Assembly: GCA_021826035.1 (NCBI GenBank)
Contig: JAKBBE010000089.1
Span: forward strand, 1-11,122
Length of the DNA: 11,122 nucleotides
DNA from: Pseudomonadota bacterium
Lineage (GTDB): Bacteria; Pseudomonadota; Gammaproteobacteria; Steroidobacterales; Steroidobacteraceae
Direction: 5' to 3'
Shown: positions 1-7,224 of the stretch, piece after piece
How positions within the stretch are numbered: the stretch's first letter is position 1
How the letters are laid out: each line of letters begins with the position of its first letter
Made by a program: the position numbers and the translations under genes
The notes under the pieces: generated by a model
What the model was told of the DNA's origin: nothing
Seen by the model: only the letters and a program-made list of their open reading frames with translations
Database searches by the model: none

Positions 1-136
1 TCTTGCGCTCACGGGAGCTGTTCAGCGCCTCGAGAACGGTCGCCTCATCGACGACCCCATCCTGCACGAGGCGCTGCGGCAGGCCGCCGAGCCCGGTGCG
101 TGCGCCCCCGAGCGCTGCAGAGACATTATCATTCAT
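1..136 (-). CDS. pilB: PilB, type IV pilus extension ATPase, N-terminal fragment
   Basis: This is the first 45 codons of a minus-strand gene that runs off the left edge. The translation begins MNDNVSAALGG and continues with LPQRLVQDGVVDEATVLEAL, which matches the start of the N-terminal (MshEN/T2SSE_N-like) domain of PilB. PilB is the cytoplasmic hexameric ATPase that powers pilin polymerisation through PilC. The catalytic part (Walker A/B) lies outside the window. The ATG at 134-136 is chosen because it is the first in frame and fits the family's N-terminus; no convincing Shine-Dalgarno sequence precedes it. It lies downstream of pilA on the same strand, beyond a terminator, so it probably has its own promoter or depends on read-through. 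The identification rests on a short stretch plus the pilA neighbourhood. Confidence 0.8.
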   Translation of the reverse strand, partial: MNDNVSAALGGARTGLGGLPQRLVQDGVVDEATVLEALNSSRERK

Positions 137-172
137 GGACTTACGGTGGTCCGATTCGATCCGCGGGGCTCA

Positions 173-207
173 AGTGTACCCAAGCCGGCGGGGCCGGCCA
201 TTGTCAA
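173..207 (-). promoter_or_regulatory. Possible pilB promoter region (weak)
   Basis: On the minus strand a perfect TTGACA (202-207) is followed by TACACT (173-178). The 23-bp gap between them is too long for an ordinary sigma-70 promoter. The gap contains a GC-rich inverted repeat, GCCGG-CGGGG-CCGGC on the plus strand (184-198). It could be a regulated promoter or chance. It lies between the pilA terminator and the pilB start, where a promoter would be expected. Confidence 0.25.
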
Positions 208-260
208 ATCTGCCTCCGATCCTCGCACAGGGGAAGGTCTCTCACCGTGACTGGGCTCCC

Positions 261-295
261 AAAAGAAGATGCCCCCGCAAAGCGGGGGCATCTTC
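261..295 (-). terminator. Intrinsic terminator of pilA
   Basis: A perfect 14-bp stem (265-278 pairing with 282-295, containing GCCCCCGC/GCGGGGGC) surrounds a 3-nt loop. On the minus strand it is followed directly by TTTT (261-264). It begins 22 bp after the pilA stop codon. It should end most pilA transcripts before pilB, as expected where pilin must be made in large excess over the assembly ATPase. Confidence 0.9.
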
Positions 296-317
296 GCCAA
301 ACATCGTCACTGCAGAA

Positions 318-821
318 TTAATAGCAGCTGGCGGGGAGATAGGCATCGTTCGCGATCGTGCCAGCCGTCAGAGCGGCACCTTTTACGACCGTAAGGCCAG
401 TGGCAGGAGTCGGGGAGGTGGCGCCGCTGCAAACCCAGCTGATATCGCCGTTTGCCGACTGGAACGCGGTAAGCGTGATGCTATTCTGCGCGCCGGTGAT
501 GTTTGAGTTCGCATTGGCGCCGCCGTAGATCGCAGTGATCACCCCATTGGCGTACTTCATGCTCTTAACATACGTTCCGCTGATCGAGCTGTTAATGCCG
601 AGATTGGACAGGGCGGCGCAGCTACCGCCCGCCGTGCCGTGGCTGGCGTAGCACTCATCGAATGCGGTTTCGATTCCGCCGGCTAGCGAGAGGCCTTCAG
701 AGACCTGCGCCCGGATGGTGTAGTTCTGGTAGGCAGGGATCGCGATCGCTGCCAGGATGCCGATGATCGCGATGACGATCATCAACTCAATGAGGGTGAA
801 GCCCTTTTGCACCGATTTCAT
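318..821 (-). CDS. pilA: Type IVa major pilin PilA
   Basis: A 167-aa prepilin, the structural subunit of type IV pili. It has a short 7-residue leader ending in Gly (MKSVQKG), then mature [20 protein letters not shown], the hallmark cleavage/N-methylation site for PilD with Glu at mature position 5. The hydrophobic helix runs to about residue 30. Cysteines are at precursor residues 57, 68, 131 and 166; C131-C166 is the likely disulfide enclosing the C-terminal D-region. That D-region includes a Ser/Thr/Pro-rich stretch (about 132-145), a plausible O-glycosylation target. The start is supported by AGAGGAG (830-836) 8 nt upstream. Upstream lie a sigma-54 promoter and an IHF site, so expression is probably PilR/RpoN-dependent, and a strong terminator follows. 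The protein ends SCY, so the C-terminal Ser used by TfpO-type glycosylation in some Pseudomonas pilins is absent. Confidence 0.96.
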   Translation of the reverse strand: MKSVQKGFTLIELMIVIAIIGILAAIAIPAYQNYTIRAQVSEGLSLAGGIETAFDECYASHGTAGGSCAALSNLGINSSISGTYVKSMKYANGVITAIYGGANANSNITGAQNSITLTAFQSANGDISWVCSGATSPTPATGLTVVKGAALTAGTIANDAYLPASCY

Positions 822-894
822 GAACGAGACTCCTCTTGGGGGACAGATAGATTTTTACGAAGAGGCGCAAAAGGCCGCCTGCTGGCGTATAGAA

Positions 895-910
895 AGCAAG
901 AGCCGTGCCA
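895..910 (-). promoter_or_regulatory. Sigma-54 (RpoN) promoter of pilA
   Basis: On the minus strand the sequence reads TGGCAC-GGCTC-TTGCT. This is a full match to the -24/-12 consensus TGGCAC-N5-TTGCW. Transcription should start around position 884, giving a leader of about 60 nt before the pilA ATG. pilA genes in Pseudomonas and Xanthomonas relatives are known to be driven by RpoN with PilR. Confidence 0.93.
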
Positions 911-927
911 GCCTCGAGGATGCGCCG

Positions 928-940
928 TAATATATTGATT
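928..940 (-). promoter_or_regulatory. IHF binding site upstream of pilA
   Basis: The plus strand reads TAATATATTGATT. This is a perfect match to YAANNNNTTGATW, the reverse complement of the IHF consensus WATCAANNNNTTR. It is centred near -50 relative to the predicted start site, between the sigma-54 promoter and the repeated upstream element. IHF bending DNA at this position to bring an enhancer-bound activator to RpoN polymerase is the standard arrangement. Confidence 0.7.
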
Positions 941-944
941 CGGC

Positions 945-987
945 GTGAGTTCTTTTCGAACGCTACGGCTATGTTAAATGTGAGTTC
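945..987. promoter_or_regulatory. Possible activator (PilR) binding sites
   Basis: The octamer GTGAGTTC occurs at 945-952 and again at 980-987, 35 bp apart. Each copy is close to TTCGAA-type dyads (954-961 and 984-990). They lie at about -65 and -100 from the predicted pilA start site, the usual place for sites of an NtrC-type activator. They do not obviously match the published Pseudomonas PilR sites, so the assignment is inferred from position and repetition. A third GTGAGTTC at 1213-1220 lies just before the divergent gene. Confidence 0.35.
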
Positions 988-1240
988 GAATTTCGGCGGT
1001 CTAATGGAATCTATTGACGTCAGGAAGTGACGCAAATGGTCACATTGGGCGTGAGCTGCGCAAAACTGTACGGCTCTGTGGTGCGGGATTCTGCCGAAAT
1101 TTGCGAATCTGCCGGTCGAGTCACGCCGCCACTTAACCGGAGACCGCCACAATCTGCCGGCTAGAAGGTCCATGGGCCTGTACGTGATCGCGGGTCAGAG
1201 GCTTTGAGTCCCGTGAGTTCGGAACCGATACTGTCCGGGC
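988..1240. other. Intergenic region between pilA control region and the divergent glycosyltransferase
   Basis: No convincing gene lies here. This stretch must hold the promoter of the plus-strand glycosyltransferase genes, but no good -35/-10 pair or second sigma-54 site was found. It contains the palindrome TGACGTCA (1015-1022) followed by GTGAC and GGTCAC half-sites, which may or may not be regulatory. A 128-codon minus-strand frame over this region has no recognisable family and overlaps the pilA promoter, so it was not called. Confidence 0.4.
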
Positions 1241-1252
1241 GGAGGATTGGTG

Positions 1253-2473
1253 ATGGGCGCGGTGGTCACAATGCCGTCGAACGCGGAGACTCTGGAAGCG
1301 CTCAGGCCGCGCAAAGTCGAGCTTACGGTTCTCATGCCCTGTCTCAACGAGGCCGAGACCGTGGCAGTCTGTGTGCGCAAAGCCCAGGAATTCTTGCGGC
1401 GCGCCGCTGTCGACGGGGAAGTTCTGGTGGCCGACAACGGCTCAAGCGACGGCTCGATCGAGCTGGCCCAAAGCGCCGGTGCGCGCGTGGTGCAAGCTGA
1501 GCAGAAAGGCTATGGCAGTGCCCTCATGGCAGGCATCGCCGCTGCGCACGGCCAGTTCGTCATCATGGCCGATGCGGATGACAGCTATGACTTCTCGCGG
1601 CTTGATGCATTTCTGCAGTCGCTGCGCGAGGGCCACGAACTGGTGATTGGCCACCGCTTCCGCGGCGGGATTCGTCCAGGCGCAATGCCATGGCTGCACC
1701 GGTATCTCGGCAATCCGGTGCTCAGTTTCATTGGCCGACTATTCTTCTCGTGCCGCATCGGCGATTTCCACTGTGGTTTGCGCGGGATCAACCGCGGCGC
1801 CGCGTTGCGGCTGGGCCTGAGTGCGCCGGGAATGGAGTTCGCCAGCGAGATGATCGTGAAGGCAGCGCTGGCCGGTTGGTCGATCGACGAAGTTCCCACG
1901 GTACTCTCGCCTGACGGGCGAACGCGGCCCCCCCATTTGCGCAGCTGGCGAGATGGTTGGCGCCATCTCCGATTCCTCCTCATGATGAGCCCGCGCTGGC
2001 TGCTCTTCTACCCCGGCGTGTCACTCATTACTGTCGGCGTGGCCGTGGAGCTGCTACTCATGCGCGGTCCCGTGGCAATTCACGGTGTCGGCTTCGGCGT
2101 TCACACCATGCTGTATGCCGCCGGCGCGACCATTCTGGGCTTGCAGCTGGTGCTGTTTTCCGTCATCGCGCGCACTGTTGGGGTGTTGAAGCATCTCCTC
2201 CCGATGACACCGAAGCTGCGGTCATTCTTGCAAGTGTTTACCGTAGAACGGGGGATTCTTCTCGGCTGCGCGTTCGGGCTCTCGGGATTGACTCTGGCCG
2301 TGTATACACTCGATACCTGGTTCCGGGCGCGATTCGGCCCGCTGAATCCCCTGACGGCGATGCACGCCGTGATTATCTCGGTGACCTTGATGCTGGCGGG
2401 CGGGGAGATCCTTTTTGCGTCGTTTCTGCTCGGACTGATTGACGTTCATCCTGACGAAAGTGCCGGCGAGTGA
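1253..2473 (+). CDS. DPM1/GtrB-like GT2 glycosyltransferase with membrane C-terminus
   Basis: A 406-aa family 2 glycosyltransferase of the dolichyl/polyprenyl-phosphate sugar synthase type. Numbered from this start, the N-terminal GT-A domain has LMPCLNEAETV (27-37), DNGSSDGS (61-68), KGYGSALMAGI (85-95) and the metal-binding DADD (107-110). The acceptor-side motifs GDFHCGLRG and GMEFASEMIVKA follow at about 170-205. After about residue 248 there are four hydrophobic segments, as in membrane-anchored members. It probably moves a sugar from a nucleotide donor to a polyprenyl phosphate on the cytoplasmic face. The ATG at 1253 is preferred because GGAGG (1241-1245) lies 7 nt upstream; in-frame TTG 1247 and GTG 1250 are alternatives. 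It is the first of three plus-strand genes, and the next starts inside its stop codon. The sugar cannot be read from the sequence. Confidence 0.9.
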   Translation: MGAVVTMPSNAETLEALRPRKVELTVLMPCLNEAETVAVCVRKAQEFLRRAAVDGEVLVADNGSSDGSIELAQSAGARVVQAEQKGYGSALMAGIAAAHGQFVIMADADDSYDFSRLDAFLQSLREGHELVIGHRFRGGIRPGAMPWLHRYLGNPVLSFIGRLFFSCRIGDFHCGLRGINRGAALRLGLSAPGMEFASEMIVKAALAGWSIDEVPTVLSPDGRTRPPHLRSWRDGWRHLRFLLMMSPRWLLFYPGVSLITVGVAVELLLMRGPVAIHGVGFGVHTMLYAAGATILGLQLVLFSVIARTVGVLKHLLPMTPKLRSFLQVFTVERGILLGCAFGLSGLTLAVYTLDTWFRARFGPLNPLTAMHAVIISVTLMLAGGEILFASFLLGLIDVHPDESAGE

Positions 2474-4542
2474 TTCGCGCTGACCGACCCCGGCGGCTGG
2501 CGTTGGGATCCTCCTTGACGCGTTTACTGGGGCGAGTTGCCATCGTACCCCGCTGGCTGGTCTATGGGTGCTGTTCCCTTATGGTGGTACTCACCAGTTA
2601 CCACCTTGGCAAGGCGATGTCCTGGGACACCATGGAATACCATGTGTACGCCGGCTTCAGCGCTCTGCACAACCGATTTCATCAGGACTATTTCGCCGCT
2701 GGGCCGCAGGGATATTTCAATCCTTACGCCTACGTTCCATTTTATCTGCTGCTGCGCTCCTCGCTTCCCCCCCTGGTCATTGCGTCAATTATGGCGCTCG
2801 TGCAGAGCGCAATTCTTTGGTTGACCTACGAGCTGGCCCTGCGCGTGGTGCCTGTAAGCACGCCTCGCGTTCGCATGGCGATCGCGATTCTTGCGGTCAT
2901 CTTTGCGTTCGCCAATCCGGTCCTCATCAACGAATTCGGCTCGAGCTACTCGGACGTCACGACCGCCGAACTGGCCCTGGCTGGCTGGCTGCTGCTCGCC
3001 GATGTCATCTGGACGCCCCATGCGCTTCGCGTCGCCGGCGCGGCGCTCCTGCTGGGCGTGGCGACCGGGTTGAAGCCCACCAATGCGGTGCACGCCATCT
3101 CCGCCGCGATCCTGCTCCTATTTGTTCCCGGTGGCTGGGTCCGAAAGATTCGCTACGGTGCGCTGTATGGAGTGACGCTGGCGTTCGGGTTTGTGCTCAT
3201 CAACCTGCCCTGGTCAATCCATCTGGAACGACACTTTGCGGATCCGGTATTCCCGCTCCTGAACGGTCTGTTCCGTTCGCCTGACTATTTGACCGGTTCA
3301 ATCCTGGATCATCGCTTCATCCCCGCGACACTCGGCGCGGCGCTGCTGCGGCCGTTTACGATCGTCTTGCCGCTCCCCTGGATTCACTTCGAAATGCCGG
3401 CACCGGATCTCCGCTACGCGCTCCTGCTCGTCCTCGCGCTGCTCGTGTCGGTGCGTTGTCTGTGGCGCCGGTTCATTGCGAATACCCCGTCAGACGACCA
3501 CGCGCTGGATTCGGCAGACCGTGTCTTAGTCGCACTCGGCGTAGCTTTTTCTGTTGACTGGGCGCTCTGGCTTCCCGTGTCGGGGAACAGTCGTTACTTC
3601 ATACCCATGGCGTGCGTCGCGGCGGCCCTGTGTATGGCGCTCACATTTCGCCTCTTTTCGGGGCGGCCAGCGCTACGCAATGGTGTGTTGATTGCTGTCT
3701 TCGTTGTGCAGCTATATCAGCTTTACGCCGGAACAGAGTATCGACAATACTTGCCCTGGCGCAATGGCCATTGGTTCAGCTTGTCCGTGCCGGCGCAACT
3801 GGAGTCTCACGCGGATCTTTATTTTCTCATTGGCGGTCAGACCAATTCCTTCATTATTCCAGAGCTGCCTAGAGCTTCCGGGTTCGTTAATCTCAGCGGA
3901 CAGTATGAGCTCGAACCGGACGATGCGGGCGGCCGCCATGTTAAGGCTCTGATTCGCCGCTATGCACCCCACTTGCGGGTGATTTGGTCCGACCCGAGTA
4001 CGACATTGGCGTCGCAGGCGCGTCCATCATTCTTCGATGCGCCGGATGACGCGCTAGAGCCCTTCGGGTTGAAAGTTGATCGAAATCGATGTTCCATGAT
4101 CGTCGCTGGTGGCGTCGACGTCATCTTTATGACGGGTTCTCCGGTCCGACATCGAATCGGAATAGTCGATGGCAGACCGGATACGAAGCACCTGATGACT
4201 TGCCAAGTGGTGCAGCACACTTCTGCCTCAGGCCCACTGCCTGGTCAGCGAACCGCAGACGCTGCATTTAATCACCTGGAAAATGCCTGCCCGGCGCTCT
4301 TTCAACCTCGTCGCCCCGGCGATGTCCTCATGGGCGATGCCCGGACCGGCTATATCTTCGTACGTAAATACGCCGGGACGTCAGTGAACGCATGGATTGC
4401 GCGTGGAATCATTCGGTTCGCGAAGCTGGCGCCCGGCGGGCGGGAGAAAACAGCCGGCTCAGAGAACCTCTGGGCAACCGCGCCGCCTCATGTCGTCTGC
4501 GGATCGCAGGGCGCGGGCTTTATCAAAGACCTGCCGCAGTGA
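2470..4542 (+). CDS. Large polytopic membrane protein, GT-C-like glycosyltransferase
   Basis: A 690-aa protein with a start at GTG 2470 that overlaps the preceding stop (GTGA), suggesting translational coupling. Residues about 30-420 carry roughly ten hydrophobic segments. After the first one comes a loop with SWDTMEYHVY (51-60). An acidic motif in the first periplasmic loop is the signature position of GT-C transferases, which use polyprenyl-linked sugars and act in the periplasm. YFNPYAYVPFY and LKPTNAVHA follow in later loops. After the last segment (about 398-421) there is a 270-residue soluble tail, probably periplasmic, of no family I recognise. The best role is transfer of a lipid-linked sugar, perhaps the product of the upstream gene, to a protein or glycan. 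The GT-C call rests on topology and the acidic loop, not on a confident family match. A wzy-like polymerase is an alternative. Confidence 0.68.
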   Translation: MIRADRPRRLALGSSLTRLLGRVAIVPRWLVYGCCSLMVVLTSYHLGKAMSWDTMEYHVYAGFSALHNRFHQDYFAAGPQGYFNPYAYVPFYLLLRSSLPPLVIASIMALVQSAILWLTYELALRVVPVSTPRVRMAIAILAVIFAFANPVLINEFGSSYSDVTTAELALAGWLLLADVIWTPHALRVAGAALLLGVATGLKPTNAVHAISAAILLLFVPGGWVRKIRYGALYGVTLAFGFVLINLPWSIHLERHFADPVFPLLNGLFRSPDYLTGSILDHRFIPATLGAALLRPFTIVLPLPWIHFEMPAPDLRYALLLVLALLVSVRCLWRRFIANTPSDDHALDSADRVLVALGVAFSVDWALWLPVSGNSRYFIPMACVAAALCMALTFRLFSGRPALRNGVLIAVFVVQLYQLYAGTEYRQYLPWRNGHWFSLSVPAQLESHADLYFLIGGQTNSFIIPELPRASGFVNLSGQYELEPDDAGGRHVKALIRRYAPHLRVIWSDPSTTLASQARPSFFDAPDDALEPFGLKVDRNRCSMIVAGGVDVIFMTGSPVRHRIGIVDGRPDTKHLMTCQVVQHTSASGPLPGQRTADAAFNHLENACPALFQPRRPGDVLMGDARTGYIFVRKYAGTSVNAWIARGIIRFAKLAPGGREKTAGSENLWATAPPHVVCGSQGAGFIKDLPQ

Positions 4543-4574
4543 ATGGCCAAAAGCGACTCACCGAAATTTCGACG

Positions 4575-5504
4575 ATGAACCGAACGCGGCTGATCGTGCC
4601 GATCCTCAATGGCGGTCGCCGCTGGCACGAGGCGGCCGCGGCGATTGTCGCGGCGGTTCCCGACCCTAAGCTAGTGGTGGTTGTCGACTCAGGCTCGAGC
4701 GACGGCAGCGATCGCGTGGCAGTCGACAGTGGTTTCGAGTTCCACCAGATCGAATCACATACTTTCAATCATGGGCGAACCCGCCAATGGGCAGTGGACC
4801 AGTTCTGTTCTGGGCAGGAATTTGCCATCTTCCTGACCCAAGATGCGGTGCTTGAAGGGGCGCAGTCGCTGGCCGCACTGATGGATGCGTTCTCGGATTC
4901 GACGATCGGCGCCGCTTACGGCCGGCAATTACCACACGCCGGTGCTGGGCCGTTCGAGGCCCATGTGATTCTCTTCAACTACGGCGAGAAAAGTGAAACG
5001 CGTTCGCTTGCCGATGCGGCTTCGTACGGGATTAAGGCCGCATATCTTTCCAATTCATTTGCTGCCTACCGTTTGAGCGCTCTCGCGGCCTGTGGCGGCT
5101 TTCCAAGCCATCTCATTCTCGGTGAGGACACCGCTGTGGCGCTGAAAATGCTCTTGGCCGGCTGGAGCATCAGATATTGCGCCGACGGTCGGGTGCGCCA
5201 TTCGCACGCTTACACCATTGCACAAGATGCGCGGCGGTATTTCGATTTTGGAGTTCTGCACTCGCAATTGCCGGAATTGATTCGCCACTTTGGAGCGGCG
5301 GAGGGCGAGGGAAAAAGATTTATGGTGTCTGAATTGCGGTACGTTGCAAAACATGCACTGTGGCGAGTGCCTCTGGTAATTGTGCGCAATATAGTCAAGT
5401 ATTTGGGTTACCGCTTGGGCCGAATTTACAAATATCTGCCGCAGACACTATGCCGGCGTTTGAGCATGACTCAGGGATATTGGCGAACGCGAAAGCTCGA
5501 ATAG
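4575..5504 (+). CDS. Rhamnosyltransferase-like GT2 glycosyltransferase
   Basis: A 309-aa soluble family 2 glycosyltransferase. From MNRTRLIVPILNGG it shows VVDSGSSDGS (37-46), the TQDA metal-site motif (88-91), AYGRQLP (114-120), LSNSFAAYR (158-166), GED (183-185) and HSHAY (209-213). It ends with SELRYV, YLGYRLGR and RRLSM motifs. This pattern is that of RfbN/WbbL-type rhamnosyltransferases, which add L-rhamnose from dTDP-rhamnose in O-antigen and related glycans at the cytoplasmic face. The ATG at 4575 is chosen because homology starts there; the frame is open upstream to 4392 but that part is antisense-like and overlaps the previous gene. The Shine-Dalgarno sequence is weak and the gap to the previous stop is 32 bp, so it is probably co-transcribed. 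No dTDP-rhamnose synthesis genes are in the window. The sugar specificity is inferred from the family. Confidence 0.85.
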   Translation: MNRTRLIVPILNGGRRWHEAAAAIVAAVPDPKLVVVVDSGSSDGSDRVAVDSGFEFHQIESHTFNHGRTRQWAVDQFCSGQEFAIFLTQDAVLEGAQSLAALMDAFSDSTIGAAYGRQLPHAGAGPFEAHVILFNYGEKSETRSLADAASYGIKAAYLSNSFAAYRLSALAACGGFPSHLILGEDTAVALKMLLAGWSIRYCADGRVRHSHAYTIAQDARRYFDFGVLHSQLPELIRHFGAAEGEGKRFMVSELRYVAKHALWRVPLVIVRNIVKYLGYRLGRIYKYLPQTLCRRLSMTQGYWRTRKLE

Positions 5505-5552
5505 CAACGCGAAGTGACGCAAGATGCGGGGCGCATGCCTGATTGCTCAGCG

Positions 5553-6116
5553 TCATGTACGCCGAAAGACGCCATAAACCGCGTAGTAACGAAAGTGCTT
5601 ATCGAGAAACGCTGAACGAAACGGTTGATAGAACATTCTCAACTGATCGAATCCCACTTGCTCTATCGTGGCTATCAACGATGCTTCGGGATAGGGCCTC
5701 TTATGATCGGGGTCGCTGGCGAAACCGCGTGCGCCGGGGACGCCGACCACGAACACTCCATTAGTACGCAGTACGCGATAAATTTCCCCAAGCAGCGGCT
5801 CGGGTTCCGCAAGGTGCTCGAGGACATTGTCGAGCACTACGCCATCGAATTTGGCGTCATCAAACGGCAGATCGTTTCGTTGCATCAAATGCACTGGCAA
5901 TCCTTGGTTGCGGCAACACGCAACTGCTCTGTCATTTACGTCAGTTCCGATAGTTTTCGGCCGATACCGGACAAAATCTCCGATGCCACATCCTACGTCG
6001 AGCACCGCGCCCTGCAAGTGTCGGGAAATGCGCGGATACAGCCAGAGATTGCGATACCAAAGACCTGATCGTTTGCGCTGTCTCAGATATAAAAAGTATT
6101 CGTCATATTGCGTCAT
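5553..6116 (-). CDS. Class I SAM-dependent methyltransferase
   Basis: A 187-aa cytosolic methyltransferase. Motif I, VLDVGCGIGDFV (38-49), binds S-adenosylmethionine. The acidic residue of the next strand is in GTDVND (57-62), and LPFDDAKFDGVVLDNVLEHL (83-102) is the motif typical of Methyltransf_11 enzymes, followed by YRVLRTNGVFVVGVPG. The ATG at 6116 has GAGG 8-9 nt upstream. It lies 60 bp downstream of the GtrA gene on the same strand and converges on the rhamnosyltransferase gene with a 48-bp gap. Such small enzymes often sit in polysaccharide clusters and O-methylate or cap sugars, but the substrate cannot be seen. The A+T content looks higher here than in the glycosyltransferase genes to the left. 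Confidence 0.88.
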   Translation of the reverse strand: MTQYDEYFLYLRQRKRSGLWYRNLWLYPRISRHLQGAVLDVGCGIGDFVRYRPKTIGTDVNDRAVACCRNQGLPVHLMQRNDLPFDDAKFDGVVLDNVLEHLAEPEPLLGEIYRVLRTNGVFVVGVPGARGFASDPDHKRPYPEASLIATIEQVGFDQLRMFYQPFRSAFLDKHFRYYAVYGVFRRT

Positions 6117-6176
6117 ATGTAGACCTCAAAAGCCTATTCAGGACGCACGGCATGCGGAACGTTGGATAGGGTCTAC

Positions 6177-6584
6177 TCATGCATCATGTGCATTTTTCGG
6201 AGTGACCGGATGATAGGTTACGATTCGCTGGATGGCGAAACTCACCGGCGCATTAATTCCCGCAAGTAAAATCGCAGCTGTAATGTACCAAAAATGCAAC
6301 CGACTGACGAAGAAGCTAAGAGTCACTGTATTTACACAGAGCAGCGCGGCGTTCACAAGCATATAGCGCGCGGCGCCGGCGCGGCTTGCCGAGTGAGTCG
6401 AGAATGTGAATCTTGCATTGAGGGAATAGCCGGTAATGTTCGCAACGATAAACGTTATTACGTAGGCCAGTAGGTAATTTATTCCTGCGAGTCCGTGCAG
6501 CGTGAAAAGAATGATGACGCCAAGTGCGAGGCATGCGAGACCGACGGAGCAGAAACGGAGTAACTGAATAATTCGTTCCACCAT
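6177..6584 (-). CDS. GtrA-family membrane protein (putative polyprenyl-linked sugar flippase)
   Basis: A protein of 135 aa from the ATG at 6584. It has four predicted membrane helices (about 10-30, 36-54, 72-93, 98-118) and the GtrA-domain features LLRFCSVG near the start and SLNARFTF (54-61) after the second helix. GtrA-type proteins are thought to help move polyprenyl-phosphate-linked sugars across the inner membrane, working with a GtrB GT2 and a membrane transferase. The frame stays open to another ATG at 6704, which would add 40 polar residues outside the domain. Neither start has a clear Shine-Dalgarno sequence; 6584 gives the usual family length. It is upstream of, and likely co-transcribed with, the methyltransferase. 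The GtrB-like and GT-C-like partners lie in the same window on the other strand. Confidence 0.85.
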   Translation of the reverse strand: MVERIIQLLRFCSVGLACLALGVIILFTLHGLAGINYLLAYVITFIVANITGYSLNARFTFSTHSASRAGAARYMLVNAALLCVNTVTLSFFVSRLHFWYITAAILLAGINAPVSFAIQRIVTYHPVTPKNAHDA

Positions 6585-6704
6585 CGTGTCATGCTTTTGG
6601 CTGTCAGAGTGTAAGAGGTTCGCTGGCATCTGAATCGGTGTGGACGCGCCTGCGCGTGTCCTTTCCGGTTGGATATTTCGCGTGCGTCGTTGTGAATTCT
6701 TCAT

Positions 6705-7224
6705 TGAAAAAATAGGTGGGTTTCGTCATGAACGCCAATGGAAGTCTCACGCTATCGCATCGGGGGTTTCGACGGCTGTGCCCTGTACGCGGCGTATCGA
6801 TGTACAGTTCGTCATGTGGATGCAGGGCATGTGTTCACGAGGTTGTTTCTGTTGCGGATCGTCTAAACCGTGGCAGCGCTGCCTTTCGCCGGTCAGTCTG
6901 ACGGCATGCTGGAGATTGGTGTGCTCGATCCGGGGTGTGTCCGAAATCCACGGTGTATGTGTGTCCGAAGTGCGCCGAACTGAATGGCAAATATCCAATT
7001 ACGGCCCCGAGGTCGCTGACCCTGTCCGATCTATATCGTTTTAAGGTAAAGGGCTATCGTGGGGCTGGCTACGCGCAGGGTCCGTAATTGTGAAAGCCGA
7101 CGAGACTGAGTTGCTCGGCGCCTCGTTCGGACTGTGATCACCTGCACTATTTTACAATATGCAGGACACATCGGTGTCGTTGCAGTCTACAGTGTGACGC
7201 CGGGGTATACGGGTAGTAACTCTC
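6705..7224. other. Non-coding region between divergent gtrA-like and sulfotransferase genes
   Basis: About 520 bp without a supportable gene (640 bp if the GtrA protein starts at 6584). It should hold divergent promoters for both neighbours. The one visible repeat is GTGTGTCCGAA at 6935-6945 and 6959-6969. An AT-rich segment, TATTTTACAATAT (7148-7160), lies about 65-75 bp before the sulfotransferase start and could contain a -10 element, but no matching -35 is clear. Short frames here lack family motifs. No tRNA was seen. Confidence 0.5.

Noticed and set aside
3..506. Long plus-strand open frame of 167 codons at the left end
   Set aside because: It is antisense to the pilB start, the terminator and the 3' part of pilA, all well supported, and has no family motifs.
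787..1173. Minus-strand 128-codon frame upstream of pilA
   Set aside because: It overlaps the pilA start, sigma-54 promoter and IHF site and shows no recognisable motif.
4392..4574. Upstream extension of the rhamnosyltransferase-like gene
   Set aside because: Overlaps the end of the GT-C-like gene by 151 bp and has no GT2 homology; the ATG at 4575 starts exactly at the conserved domain.
5524..5536. Short hairpin ATGCG-GGG-CGCAT between the convergent genes
   Set aside because: Only a 5-bp stem with no T-tract on either strand, so not supportable as a terminator.
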